A program made the translations under genes and the position numbers. From JAOAJC01 sp964481185 (GTDB lineage Archaea > Nanobdellota > Nanobdellia > Pacearchaeales > GW2011-AR1), in the NCBI GenBank assembly GCA_964481185.1, contig CAYZSY010000005.1:1-40497 (forward strand): 40,497 nt of DNA, in the 5' to 3' direction. Each line of letters opens with the position of its first letter. Position 1 is the first letter of the stretch. This document shows positions 1-8,191 of the stretch, piece after piece. The notes beneath the pieces are model-generated. The model was not told where the DNA came from. It did not search any database and saw nothing but the letters and a program-made list of their open reading frames with translations.

Positions 1-712
1 TTTCTTCTGCAACGTTTTCAGAACCAACATTATCCTCAGGTTGTATCTCATCACTCGGCGCGCTTTCATTATTCGCAGAATTATCCGCGCCTTCATCTGT
101 CTCCTCACTTGCATTATTTTCTGGATTTGTAATTTCAGAATCACTCTCATTTACAATATTCTCACTTCCATCAGAATCAAAAACCCTTAACTCAAAGCTT
201 ATATTTGGATAAATTGTTCTAGTTCCGATTGCTCCAAATCCCCCTCCGCTCCCTTCCAAAGATAAACCTTCAGCAAAGAAATTTCCGGATTGAACAGAAA
301 CAGAACTATCCTTCACAATTTCAGAGAGAGAAAACTCTTTTGAAAAATTCCCAAGATTAACAATAACCTTTGCTTCAGTTGGAATTAATTCCCCTGATTT
401 AAGATTGAATTTCAGAACACCTGAAAGAGGCGAACCTTCAACCCCATTTTCAATATCAAGAACAACTCTTCCGCTCAACCCCTGAAAATTCATAAAAAGA
501 TAAATTAAAGCAAAAGCAATTCCAAGTGCGACAAAAAGATAGAGGAAAGTTTTTATCCTACGCCCGCCAATTATGTTATTCAGAGAATTTTTAGAGCGAA
601 ATTCATCAGAAGAAATATATCTTGTCTTTACTTTATTTCCTTCCCTGTAAGACTCATAATAATAAGGACCATATGTTCTCCCACCCCTTTTTATGTATTT
701 CTTATGCACCAT
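1..712 (-). CDS. Membrane-anchored extracellular protein, 3' end cut by window edge
   Basis: An open frame of 237 codons runs from an ATG at 712 off the left edge. The N-terminus carries a basic, aromatic motif (KKYIKRGGRTYGPYYYESYR, then KVKTRYI). One hydrophobic segment follows (about residues 58-76, FLYLFVALGIAFALIYLF). Beyond it lies a probable extracellular beta-rich domain and then an Asp/Glu/Ser/Asn-rich tail that is still open at the edge. The Tyr-rich N-terminal motif resembles the N-terminus of the nucleotidyltransferase at 8653. Function is unknown; the layout suggests a type II membrane protein with an outward-facing domain. A TATA box at 749-757 preceded by a GTAGGATAA repeat lies upstream of the start. 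Confidence 0.75.
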   Translation of the reverse strand, partial: MVHKKYIKRGGRTYGPYYYESYREGNKVKTRYISSDEFRSKNSLNNIIGGRRIKTFLYLFVALGIAFALIYLFMNFQGLSGRVVLDIENGVEGSPLSGVLKFNLKSGELIPTEAKVIVNLGNFSKEFSLSEIVKDSSVSVQSGNFFAEGLSLEGSGGGFGAIGTRTIYPNISFELRVFDSDGSENIVNESDSEITNPENNASEETDEGADNSANNESAPSDEIQPEDNVGSENVAEE

Positions 713-748
713 CTGGCTCTTTTTTGCTATTATATCGTAGAAAAATTG

Positions 749-757
749 ATATATAAA
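749..757 (-). promoter_or_regulatory. TATA box of the gene starting at 712
   Basis: On the minus strand this reads TTTATATAT, about 37 nt before the ATG at 712. A GTAGGATAA repeat unit (760-768) abuts it on the upstream side, where the BRE would lie. Confidence 0.55.
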
Positions 758-759
758 CA

Positions 760-883
760 TTATCCTACATAAAATAACACAACAAAATTTTACCTTACAT
801 TAAAGAGAGAAGGCAAAAAAATAGGAGAATTTTATCCTACAACAATAGACAAACACAAAAAAAAGCAAGAAGATTTATCCTAC
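760..883 (-). repeat. Three GTAGGATAA direct repeats
   Basis: The nonamer GTAGGATAA occurs on the minus strand at 760-768, 832-840 and 875-883, with a degenerate relative (GTAAGGTAA) near 791-799. The first copy abuts the TATA box of the downstream gene and the last contains the TAG stop of radB. Their position suggests a regulatory role, but they may simply be a short local repeat. Confidence 0.5.
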
Positions 884-1569
884 GTGAAAAATCCTTTTTT
901 TCTTATCCCGAAATCAACTATCTGAAACTCAAATTCTGTCTCAGGCAGGTTCCTGTGCTTTCTTAAAAAAGCGACTCTCCTGCCTTTTTCTCTTACAAGC
1001 TCTATAAGACATTTTCCCCAATAATTTAATATGTCTCCCCCAACCATCTTTTGCCCATTCTCCCAGTTATAAACTTGGTTTGTAACAATTACCGGAATAT
1101 CTTTCTTTCTTGCAATTTCAGACAATATCCTAAGCTGCCTTGCAAGCTCCGAACTTACTTTTCTTGCTTCTCCCTCATCTTTCTCCCTTGCCCCTGCAAA
1201 ATCGAGCCTGTATAAAATTGTCATTCCATCAACAATTATCAAGCTAACTTCCTTGTCAAGATGCTCAAGAAGCTTCTCAAAATCTTTCTTTTGCTCATTA
1301 AAATTAGTTGGCTTCAAGAGAAGAATGTTTTTTAAGACATTTTCATAGTCATCTGGCGCAATCTGCTTTACTCTTTCTGTGCTAAATCCCCCTTCACTAT
1401 CCATAAAAATTACCTTGTTTCCCTTTCTTGCCTGGGAAACTGCTGCGAGAATGCAAAAGTTAGTTTTTCCAGTCCCAGGGCCCCCATAAATAACACTAAT
1501 TATATCTCTCTCATAGCCACCATAAAGCCACTTATTAATATCATAGCTCCCAGCACTTATCTTTGCCAT
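880..1569 (-). CDS. radB: DNA repair and recombination protein RadB
   Basis: A 229-residue RecA/RadA-superfamily ATPase. The Walker A motif GGPGTGKTN is at residues 29-37 and a Walker B-like SLIIVDG lies near residue 110. The short N-terminus (MAKISAGSYDINKWLYGGYERD) without the helix-hairpin-helix domain of RadA, together with the length, fits RadB, the archaeal RadA paralogue thought to modulate homologous recombination. The stop lies inside a GTAGGATAA repeat. The 236-bp region upstream contains hairpins and no other gene. Confidence 0.9.
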   Translation of the reverse strand: MAKISAGSYDINKWLYGGYERDIISVIYGGPGTGKTNFCILAAVSQARKGNKVIFMDSEGGFSTERVKQIAPDDYENVLKNILLLKPTNFNEQKKDFEKLLEHLDKEVSLIIVDGMTILYRLDFAGAREKDEGEARKVSSELARQLRILSEIARKKDIPVIVTNQVYNWENGQKMVGGDILNYWGKCLIELVREKGRRVAFLRKHRNLPETEFEFQIVDFGIRKKGFFT

Positions 1570-1683
1570 GCTATTAGCACGAATAGAACATATAAAAAGA
1601 ATTGTGTAATTGAATCACATCAAATCTAAAAATATCAAGATAGAATAACTCCCAGTCAAAAGAAATCACAAAATCCTTGTGTT

Positions 1684-1707
1684 AACCATGGGCTGAAGCC
1701 CATGGTT
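1684..1707. repeat. Perfect 10-bp stem hairpin
   Basis: AACCATGGGC, a TGAA loop, then GCCCATGGTT form a perfect 10-bp stem. It lies between radB and the 3' end of rpoL and is followed by a shorter palindrome at 1711-1724 (TCAGAT/ATCTGA) and another hairpin at 1762-1781. There is no long T-run, so it is not an obvious terminator. It may belong to a dispersed intergenic hairpin family in this genome. Confidence 0.7.
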
Positions 1708-1761
1708 TGCTCAGATTTATCTGAAAGGATTTTGGGAGACAGAGACAAACTATACAATCAT

Positions 1762-1781
1762 CTATGACTTAAAAGTCATAG
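1762..1781. repeat. Perfect 9-bp stem hairpin
   Basis: CTATGACTT, two A residues, then AAGTCATAG form a perfect stem downstream of rpoL. An outer TATACA (1751-1756) can pair with TGTATA (1791-1796), which would make a longer interrupted stem. It could act on the 3' end of the rpoL transcript. Confidence 0.65.
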
Positions 1782-1805
1782 TTTGTGCTCTGTATAATTA
1801 AAACC

Positions 1806-2060
1806 TTATTTCTTCAAAACACCTAAGATTTTGCCGCAATCTTTTTTTATTGCTCCAACAGCATCGCTTATAGCCTTTTTCACTGTCTTTCCAGAGCTAT
1901 TTGCCTTGAAAATTAAAGGTTTGGAAGGATGCACCCTCTTCCACGCAGCGAACTCAATTCCATCCCTATTGAGATAAACTCTTAAAATTTCTGCTATAGT
2001 AAGATTATCTACAGATAGTTCAACAGAATCTTTTTCCTGCTTTAAAACATTAATATTCAT
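1806..2060 (-). CDS. rpoL: RNA polymerase subunit Rpo11 (RpoL)
   Basis: An 84-residue protein beginning MNINVLKQEKDSVELSVDN and containing NLTIAEILRVYLNRDGIEFAAWKRVHPSKP, matching archaeal Rpo11/RpoL. This subunit pairs with Rpo3 in the RNA polymerase assembly platform. The ATG at 2060 is chosen over an upstream in-frame start at 2111 because Rpo11 proteins begin at this point and the upstream start would overlap the preceding gene. It lies 22 nt behind the MBF1-like gene, so the two are probably co-transcribed. Confidence 0.9.
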   Translation of the reverse strand: MNINVLKQEKDSVELSVDNLTIAEILRVYLNRDGIEFAAWKRVHPSKPLIFKANSSGKTVKKAISDAVGAIKKDCGKILGVLKK

Positions 2061-2082
2061 GAGACAAAAGGTAAAAATTGAT

Positions 2083-2736
2083 TTATAAACTTTGCTCCGA
2101 GCCCTTATCATCCCCTAAATCAACAATCTCAATAGCAGAATCGTCGCTTGTACTTCCACCCCCGTTATATTTAGTTATTTTTATCTCTGCTCCTGTTTCT
2201 TCTTTCTTATCTTCCTTTCTTGCCCAGCTTGGAATTTTCACACCACTTTCGTTACTTTTACTATTAAAGTCAATTACCTGCCTCAACGTCTTTCCGCCAG
2301 CATCAGCAACTTTGTTTTTCCTTAAGATTATCCCATAAAAACGCTCAAGCTTGTTTATTAAAATAAAATTATTTGCAGGCAAAACACCATTTTCTATCAT
2401 CTTTATATTCACCTCACTCTCCCCGAGTGCCTCTGCAAGCTTCTTTCTAGTCATTTGTGTCCCCTTTCTCTTCTGAATCAATGTCCAATGAAAATTCTCC
2501 ACAAGCTCTCTTAATATCTCATTATTTTTTGAGTTCAATGGCTTCCTTAAGTCTTCCATTCCAATAAATCCTTTGTTTTTCCTCTCGTCGTCTTTCTTAA
2601 GAGCAGAATCCTTTTTTAGCTCATGAAAAGACTTTCTTAAAATAAGTAATCCTTCTCTCTTGGCGTAATCTTCAGAAACTCTTACAATTTTTCCATCCTC
2701 AATTGCATCAACATCGCTTTTAGAGTATTCAATCAT
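2083..2736 (-). CDS. MBF1-like helix-turn-helix transcription factor
   Basis: A 217-residue protein starting at the ATG at 2736 (MIEYSKSDVDAI). The central region WTLIQKRKGTQMTRKKLAEALGESEVNIKMIENGVLP is a Cro/XRE-type helix-turn-helix like that of archaeal multiprotein bridging factor 1. The Cys-rich Zn ribbon typical of the MBF1 N-terminus is absent; the N-terminal 80 residues are acidic and charged instead. The C-terminal 60 residues are Gly/Ser/Asp/Glu-rich and probably disordered. It precedes rpoL in an apparent operon, which fits a general transcription role. MBF1 identity is inferred from the HTH region and length only. Confidence 0.7.
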   Translation of the reverse strand: MIEYSKSDVDAIEDGKIVRVSEDYAKREGLLILRKSFHELKKDSALKKDDERKNKGFIGMEDLRKPLNSKNNEILRELVENFHWTLIQKRKGTQMTRKKLAEALGESEVNIKMIENGVLPANNFILINKLERFYGIILRKNKVADAGGKTLRQVIDFNSKSNESGVKIPSWARKEDKKEETGAEIKITKYNGGGSTSDDSAIEIVDLGDDKGSEQSL

Positions 2737-2856
2737 AAAAATTATAAAAAACACTTGTTTAAATGGTTTATTGTTCTTCAGTGCACTACTTCACATCAAT
2801 GCCCCTTTTATAAATTCCTTTCAAGAAGAGAGCAATTCACCTCTAAATAATAAAAA

Positions 2857-3522
2857 TTAATCAGAAAATATAATCTTCTCAAGTTCCTCTATTGTGATTA
2901 CATTGTTTACAATCTTTTCCTCATCTATAAGAATAGAGGGAGAAGTTACTATATTATAGCTTTTCATTGCTAGTTCTATGCTTGCCAAATCCAAGTCAGA
3001 AGCAATAGGTATAAGCAGAACCTTGCCCGCATTCCTCTCTTTTATATCAGTTAAAAGATTTGAAAAGAACCTTTCTCTAGCTTTTACGCTTATATCATCT
3101 GAAAGATAGTCAAAAAAATAAACAACTGTATGAAAGCCGCCGCATCTATCTTTTAGTTTTATTGTCTCTGTCCAAAGCAAAACTCTCAATAAATCATATC
3201 TTCTGTGCAAAGAAAGAAGTGTTTCCTTTGTGAACTTGCTTGACAAATCATATTCTTCAAGTTTTAATGCTTCTCCATAAATCTTGTCCGCAAATGCAAA
3301 TGTGCTTTGAACAGACACACCACAGCTCAAGTTTGAATTACCTGTCAGCTCCCCCCTTAACTGCTCATCAAGAAGATTAACTTCTGATCCAAGAAGTCTC
3401 AATTCAACTTCATTTGTTCTCGAACTCTCAAGATAAAATCCAAGAATAAGTCCCATAGCAAAGATGATTACAGTAAAAACTAGCGCCTGCCAAAAAACAT
3501 GCTTGCTTTTATATTCTACCAT
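2857..3522 (-). CDS. Membrane-anchored thioredoxin-fold-like protein
   Basis: A 221-residue protein with one N-terminal membrane segment (about residues 12-29, ALVFTVIIFAMGLILGFY), a coiled-coil-like stretch, and a C-terminal region ending SPSILIDEEKIVNNVITIEELEKIIF, which resembles the last strand and helix of thioredoxin/glutaredoxin folds. No CxxC redox pair is visible in that fold; the cysteines at about 67 and 127 are isolated. It overlaps the glycosyltransferase gene by 7 nt and so is translationally coupled to it. The function is unknown; a cell-surface assembly or folding role is a guess from context. Confidence 0.65.
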   Translation of the reverse strand: MVEYKSKHVFWQALVFTVIIFAMGLILGFYLESSRTNEVELRLLGSEVNLLDEQLRGELTGNSNLSCGVSVQSTFAFADKIYGEALKLEEYDLSSKFTKETLLSLHRRYDLLRVLLWTETIKLKDRCGGFHTVVYFFDYLSDDISVKARERFFSNLLTDIKERNAGKVLLIPIASDLDLASIELAMKSYNIVTSPSILIDEEKIVNNVITIEELEKIIFSD

Positions 3523-4754
3523 TTATAATCTCCTCTCAATATCCTATAAGTCGAAACCACGAGCAAAAGAGGATAAATTGTGAGATATACTAGACTATAA
3601 AACAAGAAGTTAAAAATGTTGCCCCAGTGAGATTTCTGAAGTTTCACAGTTCTCAATCCAAAGATTGTAAAGAACATCCCCAAAAAGAACAATGCTGCTC
3701 CAAAAAAATTCAAAATGGAAGGAGCAAATGTCAAGTCTTGAAGCCTTAAAAGAGTACTGTCTGCATAAAGAGCATATTTCGTAGTTATATATCCTATAAT
3801 AAATCTTCTGGCAAAAAGATAAGAGAAAATCCCCAATCCAAACAACCCAAGAAATAGCGAGAATGTGAAGAATGGGATTATGAAAGCCCCAAGCATTCCT
3901 TTTCTGAAGAACAAGTTTTTATATTTCCAGATGCACTGCTTTCCGCCAATATTCCATCTTACTCTTTGCCTGAACCATCTCCAAAATTGATTCGGTGTTT
4001 CCGAGTAAACTCTAGTTGCAAGACACATTCTCACTTTGTAACCATGAGAGAGCATTCTCCAGACAATCTCAATATCTTGAGTCATATTTTTTGTGTCAAA
4101 CATCCCAACATCAACCAAAACCTTCTTTCTATAAAGTGCAAATGGCCCTGGAGTGACATAAACAGCATCTACAAAATCAAGCAGCTTTCTGCTCCATGCA
4201 ATAACAGCATACTCTATTGCCTGAAGCTTCTGAATGAAACTCCTCGGCTCCCGAGCAAGAACAGCGCAGGTTACTCCACCAACTTTCTTATCTTCCTGCA
4301 AAAATCCAATCATCTTTCTAAGAGCATCTCTTTCCGGTGTTGAGTCTGCGTCTGCAACAGCAACATAATCGTACATGGCAGCTTTTATTCCGATATTTGT
4401 AGGCTCCGCAGCCATCCCAGAGTTCCTCTTATTTACAATAACTCTTACATTATTATATTTCGCAGCATATTTTCTAGCAACTTCAACAGAATTATCATTG
4501 GATTTGTCATCAACAATTATAATTTCAAGTTTATCTTTCGGATAATCAAGATTCAGGATAGATTCTATAGTTCTTCCTATTTTATCTCCCTCGTTGTAAC
4601 AGCTAACTATTATACTTACAGGCTCAATTTTTCCATGAGGATAATAAAACATCCCGCTCTTATTCTTAAAATAAACCATTAAAAGAAGAACAGTCATATA
4701 AAGACCTATAAACATGTAAAAGAAAAATACAAAATCAATAAAACTCAAAATCAT
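3516..4754 (-). CDS. Membrane glycosyltransferase, family 2
   Basis: A 412-residue protein with an N-terminal membrane segment (5-28), a GT-A catalytic domain and three to four C-terminal membrane helices. Key motifs are SIIVSCYNEGDKI (48-60), D135-A-D137 for metal and nucleotide-sugar binding, T225-Q-D227 in place of the usual TED catalytic motif, and Q263-R-V-R-W267 (QxxRW). This is the architecture of processive family-2 enzymes such as the poly-N-acetylglucosamine and hyaluronan synthases, which make and export a polysaccharide across the membrane. The TED-to-TQD change keeps the catalytic Asp. The substrate cannot be read from sequence. Confidence 0.88.
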   Translation of the reverse strand: MILSFIDFVFFFYMFIGLYMTVLLLMVYFKNKSGMFYYPHGKIEPVSIIVSCYNEGDKIGRTIESILNLDYPKDKLEIIIVDDKSNDNSVEVARKYAAKYNNVRVIVNKRNSGMAAEPTNIGIKAAMYDYVAVADADSTPERDALRKMIGFLQEDKKVGGVTCAVLAREPRSFIQKLQAIEYAVIAWSRKLLDFVDAVYVTPGPFALYRKKVLVDVGMFDTKNMTQDIEIVWRMLSHGYKVRMCLATRVYSETPNQFWRWFRQRVRWNIGGKQCIWKYKNLFFRKGMLGAFIIPFFTFSLFLGLFGLGIFSYLFARRFIIGYITTKYALYADSTLLRLQDLTFAPSILNFFGAALFFLGMFFTIFGLRTVKLQKSHWGNIFNFLFYSLVYLTIYPLLLVVSTYRILRGDYKW

Positions 4755-4763
4755 GTTCTCTCC

Positions 4764-5405
4764 TCAAGAGCCGGTTTTGGCTTGCTCGGCACCATTATTT
4801 TGTTCTTTCACCTCTGGAGAATCCTTTGTAGTCGCTTCTTGTTTAACTCCTTGCTTATTAACACTATCAAACCCCCCAATCATCTCAAAATTATTTATCT
4901 CGCCGTTGTTTCCAGTCTGGCTGAAATAATCAAAAAAGCTCTCATTAAGACTTAGCTCAGAAGTATGTCCCATTTTCTTTTTATTTACAAGCCCCCTTAA
5001 AACAAAATTCTTTATGTGCTCATAAGCCTTGTTCCCTCTTATCTTAACAACCACAGATTGCTTTATCGGTTGTTTATATGCAACCAATGCAAGAGTTTCC
5101 TGCTCAGCTTTTGTAAATTCCGAATTCCCGCCTGCAAGCTTATTAACCATCCATACATATTCTGAAGAAACATCCATTTTCCAGAGATTATTCTTGTTTA
5201 CTATCTCAACCCCTGCATCCTTGTACTTCTCAGACAAGTCTTCAACTATTTTCTTCAGCAAGATAGGATTGACATCAGTGAGCGCAACAAGCTCCTGAAT
5301 GCTCATAAATTTTCCGGAAATAAACAAAGCCGCCTCAACTTTCCGCATGTTCTCTTCTTCTATTTCCCTGTCAATCTCGTCTATGCTTTCTTTGTTCAGG
5401 TGCAT
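4764..5405 (-). CDS. scpB: Segregation and condensation protein B (ScpB)
   Basis: A 213-residue protein with the ScpB core MRKVEAALFISGKFMSIQEL, then TKAEQETLALVAYKQPIKQS and VVKIRGNKAYEHIKNFVLRGLV. ScpB is a dimeric winged-helix protein that joins ScpA and SMC in chromosome condensation. The ATG at 5405 is preferred to an upstream TTG. The C-terminal 60 residues are low-complexity and acidic. Neither smc nor scpA is in this window. It ends 9 nt before the glycosyltransferase start. Confidence 0.88.
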   Translation of the reverse strand: MHLNKESIDEIDREIEEENMRKVEAALFISGKFMSIQELVALTDVNPILLKKIVEDLSEKYKDAGVEIVNKNNLWKMDVSSEYVWMVNKLAGGNSEFTKAEQETLALVAYKQPIKQSVVVKIRGNKAYEHIKNFVLRGLVNKKKMGHTSELSLNESFFDYFSQTGNNGEINNFEMIGGFDSVNKQGVKQEATTKDSPEVKEQNNGAEQAKTGS

Positions 5406-5441
5406 GTAAATGTCTATCAATAAAGGTTTAAAAGTTTATAT

Positions 5442-6038
5442 CTATCTGTATGCTGCTATCAACAGTCCCTCTATTATTGCAGCAACTATTAGCAACGGCA
5501 AGATTACGCAGACAAAGATAATTATAGAATTTTTTGCCCTTTCAACAAGCTCTTTTCCTCTCTCTTTTGCAAAAATAAACATACCAAGCCTTATCCCAAG
5601 ACTAAGAGATATAAATATTGCAGGAATTTCAAATATACCATGCGGCAAAATTCTCCATAATTCCTTAAACCCTGAACTAATCCAGACAATTCTTACCACA
5701 TATCCAAGCAAAACGCCGTTTAAAACTGCATTAATAATTGGAAAAATTCCTAAAAAGACTCCTAAAATCAAGCCATAAAAAGCACTTGTAATGTTATTCT
5801 GCAAAATAAATAAAACTAGCCCGATACTATCTAATCCTCTGACTTTCTCAACAATCTCACTGATTGCTTTATCAAGAAAACCCAGCTTGTCAAAAAAGAG
5901 AACCCCGAGAAAAATGCCACAAAGAAAAATTAAGGCAACTGCAATCATATAATTCCCGCTCTCTCTCAGATATTTTAAAGCATTCTTAAACTGCTCTTTA
6001 AACGCACCCTTATTTCTTAATTCTTTTGTCTTTGCCAT
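5442..6038 (-). CDS. Stage II sporulation protein M (SpoIIM/DUF95) family membrane protein
   Basis: A 198-residue integral membrane protein with a basic N-terminus and about four to five hydrophobic helices. The signature AFYGLILGVFLGIFPIINAVLNGVLLGYV, followed by LPHGIFEIPAIFISLSLGIRLG, is characteristic of the SpoIIM/DUF95 family, in which the Pro-His-Gly segment is highly conserved. Archaeal members have no sporulation role and their function is not established. It lies upstream of scpB on the same strand with a 36-nt gap. Confidence 0.85.
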   Translation of the reverse strand: MAKTKELRNKGAFKEQFKNALKYLRESGNYMIAVALIFLCGIFLGVLFFDKLGFLDKAISEIVEKVRGLDSIGLVLFILQNNITSAFYGLILGVFLGIFPIINAVLNGVLLGYVVRIVWISSGFKELWRILPHGIFEIPAIFISLSLGIRLGMFIFAKERGKELVERAKNSIIIFVCVILPLLIVAAIIEGLLIAAYR

Positions 6039-6141
6039 ATTTTTATTATATAATCAAACTTAGTATTTAATCCTGACGACTTTGCACAATATTTTGCGAT
6101 ATTCATCATTTCTATTCTCAACAACACACATCAAATAAATC

Positions 6142-6801
6142 TTATCGGAAATATCTCTGCAGAAGTGCTGTTTTTCTGCGGTATTTAATTCTAAGATAAA
6201 AACCATAGACCAGTCCTGTCAAAAACCCGCCAAGATGCGCAACATTTCCAATTGGAATTTTACCTAAGACAGATAATACCCACATAATAACAAGCACAAG
6301 AGGTATCATAATATATCCTGGAAGAGAAAAGAATGGAATGAAGATTATCCCAAACCTCATTTTTGGAAGCAAGACAACAAGCACACCAGCTATTCCGAAA
6401 ATCGCCCCTGAAGCGCCAAGCATATAAATATCAGGCGAGCCAAAAATCTTCTCCAAGAAGCCAAATCCAAAAAAGCCAGCCAGAAAAACAGAGAGCAAAC
6501 CTGCCAAAACTCCTGAAATCAAATAAAACCAAATAAATCTTCTTCTTCCAATTATTCTTTCAGTAATTGCTCCAAGCGAGAACAATGCAAACATATTGAT
6601 TAGTATATGAAAAATTCCGCCGTGCGAAAAGATATGAGTTACAATCGTCCATGGATATTTGCCTGTCAGGAAGTTAGATGCGCTAAGTGCAAAATATTTT
6701 ATAAAATCCTGGTTTATTGCCAACAAAACAAATTCAACTATAAAAAAAATGGAAGTTATAACAATAATCCACCAAACAGCCGGCTTTTCTCTAAAATCCA
6801 T
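6142..6801 (-). CDS. Rhomboid family intramembrane serine protease
   Basis: A 219-residue polytopic protein with about six membrane helices. The catalytic dyad is visible: Ser131 in GASGAIFG and His189 in NVAHLGGF. The oxyanion and structural residues lie in the upstream helix HGGIFHILINMFALFSLG (60-77, with the His and Asn conserved in rhomboids). These proteases cleave single-pass membrane proteins within the bilayer. It starts two bases after the tfe stop codon, so it is co-transcribed with tfe. Confidence 0.92.
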   Translation of the reverse strand: MDFREKPAVWWIIVITSIFFIVEFVLLAINQDFIKYFALSASNFLTGKYPWTIVTHIFSHGGIFHILINMFALFSLGAITERIIGRRRFIWFYLISGVLAGLLSVFLAGFFGFGFLEKIFGSPDIYMLGASGAIFGIAGVLVVLLPKMRFGIIFIPFFSLPGYIMIPLVLVIMWVLSVLGKIPIGNVAHLGGFLTGLVYGFYLRIKYRRKTALLQRYFR

Positions 6802-6802
6802 T

Positions 6803-7522
6803 TTAGCGCCCGAACAACTTCTTCAGCCTCTTTCCAAATTTATTTATCTTCCTAGTCCTGCCTTTCTTAATTTTTCTCTTCTTCTTTTTTAATTTTCTCA
6901 TCTCGCGTTCTTTCTTCTTTTTCTTAATTGCCCTCTCCTTCGCCTTTTGTTTTGCCTCTGCCCTCATTTTTCTTGCTTTCACTGCCTCTTCTTTCTTGCC
7001 TACGATTCCAAGTTCTCCTTCAACACTGGCAAGAACCTCCTCCATTTTTGCAATTTCTTTCTCAATGTGCTCTATCTCTTTTTCCTTGTCTTTTATTTGC
7101 AAAACCTCTCCGCATTCAGGGCAAAGGTAGTTGTAAAAAAGGGCGGTTTCTTCATTCGATTCTATGTTGCAGTTCGAACAGTGATAAAATCTCTCTGTTT
7201 TTTTCAGATTCAGCTGGTTTTTTAAATTTCCAACTTTTGCCAAGATTTTCTCTTTTAGTTTGAGCAAGCCCTTGCCAGTATTCATTGTCCAGAAATAAGT
7301 ATACCATCCACCTTTCTTTTTGTCCTTTTTTCTCACAAAACCCACAACTCCTTCATCAGCAAGCTTGTAGAGTATATTCCTCGTCTGATTTATTGTTAAT
7401 TTTAGCTTTTTTGCAATCAAAAATTCATTAACATTCTTCTTTTCATAGAGAAATTCGACCATTTTTGCTGCATGTTCTCCTGCAATTGCAGAGACAACAT
7501 TCTTCAGAAGATTAACCTGCAT
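6803..7522 (-). CDS. tfe: Transcription factor E alpha (TFE)
   Basis: A 239-residue protein with an N-terminal winged helix (residues about 15-85, containing KKLKLTINQTRNILYKLADEGVV), a Zn ribbon with Cys115, Cys118, Cys134 and Cys137, and a coiled coil at about 143-170. TFE helps TBP and TFB open the promoter and stimulates initiation. The C-terminal 60 residues are almost entirely Lys/Arg (KKKKREMRK and similar), which is unusually basic; most archaeal TFEs end soon after the Zn ribbon. The start ATG at 7522 faces a divergent gene across a 99-bp promoter region. Confidence 0.9.
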   Translation of the reverse strand: MQVNLLKNVVSAIAGEHAAKMVEFLYEKKNVNEFLIAKKLKLTINQTRNILYKLADEGVVGFVRKKDKKKGGWYTYFWTMNTGKGLLKLKEKILAKVGNLKNQLNLKKTERFYHCSNCNIESNEETALFYNYLCPECGEVLQIKDKEKEIEHIEKEIAKMEEVLASVEGELGIVGKKEEAVKARKMRAEAKQKAKERAIKKKKKEREMRKLKKKKRKIKKGRTRKINKFGKRLKKLFGR

Positions 7523-7621
7523 ATATCTCTTTAAAAAAATTCAATTAAAAAGCTTTCGGATAGATGTTACCATTATATAATTAATAAAAAGCTATTTAAA
7601 TAAACTTAAAAATATAACACA

Positions 7622-8080
7622 ATGTTCTGGGAAAAAAAGAGCGACAGAAAAACTCTTCCTGAATTGCCTCCTTTGAGGCCTTTTTCATCATTTGAATTGC
7701 CTAAAAAAGAAGAAATTCTTGAAAATAACTCAGATTTATCTGAAGACAACCAAGATTTTAAGGAGGAGCTGCCAGAGCTCCCCTCAAAATTCAAGCTCCC
7801 AAAAATAGAGGACTTGAAACTACCTGCTGAAAAGACGAGTTCTGAGATGGCTCACGCAAGAACAGAAGATGTTTATGTCAAAATAGACAGATTCCACTCC
7901 GCAAGAAAGGCGCTTAATAGCGCCCGCGAGAAATTAAAGGAAATCGAAGAAAGTATGAAGAAGATTCGTGAAACAAGAATGAGAGAGGAACAGGAATTGT
8001 CTTCCTGGGAAAATGAGATTCAATCAATAAAGACAAAAGTCGAAGATGTTACTAAAAACATTTTCGAGAAAGTAGAATGA
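7622..8080 (+). CDS. Conserved hypothetical coiled-coil protein with LPELP repeats
   Basis: A 152-residue protein beginning MFWEKKSDRKTLPELPPL. The first 75 residues are Pro/Leu/Glu-rich with repeated ELP-type motifs (LPELPPL, EELPELPSKFKLPKIEDLKLP). Residues 80-150 form a long charged coiled coil (ARKALNSAREKLKEIEESMKK). There is no enzyme motif or membrane segment. It is followed by another coiled-coil protein at 8192, and the two probably form a pair. I do not recognise a function. A TATA-like TATTTAAATA lies about 28 nt upstream of the start. Confidence 0.7.
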   Translation: MFWEKKSDRKTLPELPPLRPFSSFELPKKEEILENNSDLSEDNQDFKEELPELPSKFKLPKIEDLKLPAEKTSSEMAHARTEDVYVKIDRFHSARKALNSAREKLKEIEESMKKIRETRMREEQELSSWENEIQSIKTKVEDVTKNIFEKVE

Positions 8081-8124
8081 GTCAATGATTTCAAATAAAT
8101 ATAAGGGAAGTTGTTAGCAAGACC

Positions 8125-8170
8125 TCAAGAATGAAATTCTTGATGGCATCCAAGAACATAAGGTTCTTGG
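8125..8170. repeat. Tandem hairpins between the two coiled-coil genes
   Basis: The first hairpin is TCAAGAAT, loop GAA, ATTCTTGA (8125-8143). The second is CCAAGAAC, loop ATAAG, GTTCTTGG (8150-8170). Both stems are perfect 8-mers. The element, together with its GTTGT...GCAA lead-in near 8110, resembles the one at 24567-24608. Confidence 0.65.
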
Positions 8171-8191
8171 TGAACAGTAGGTATCTTACAA

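Noticed and set aside
2078..2338. Plus-strand open frame opposite the MBF1-like gene
   Set aside because: It is the antisense shadow of a well-supported minus-strand gene and has low-complexity hydrophobic composition.
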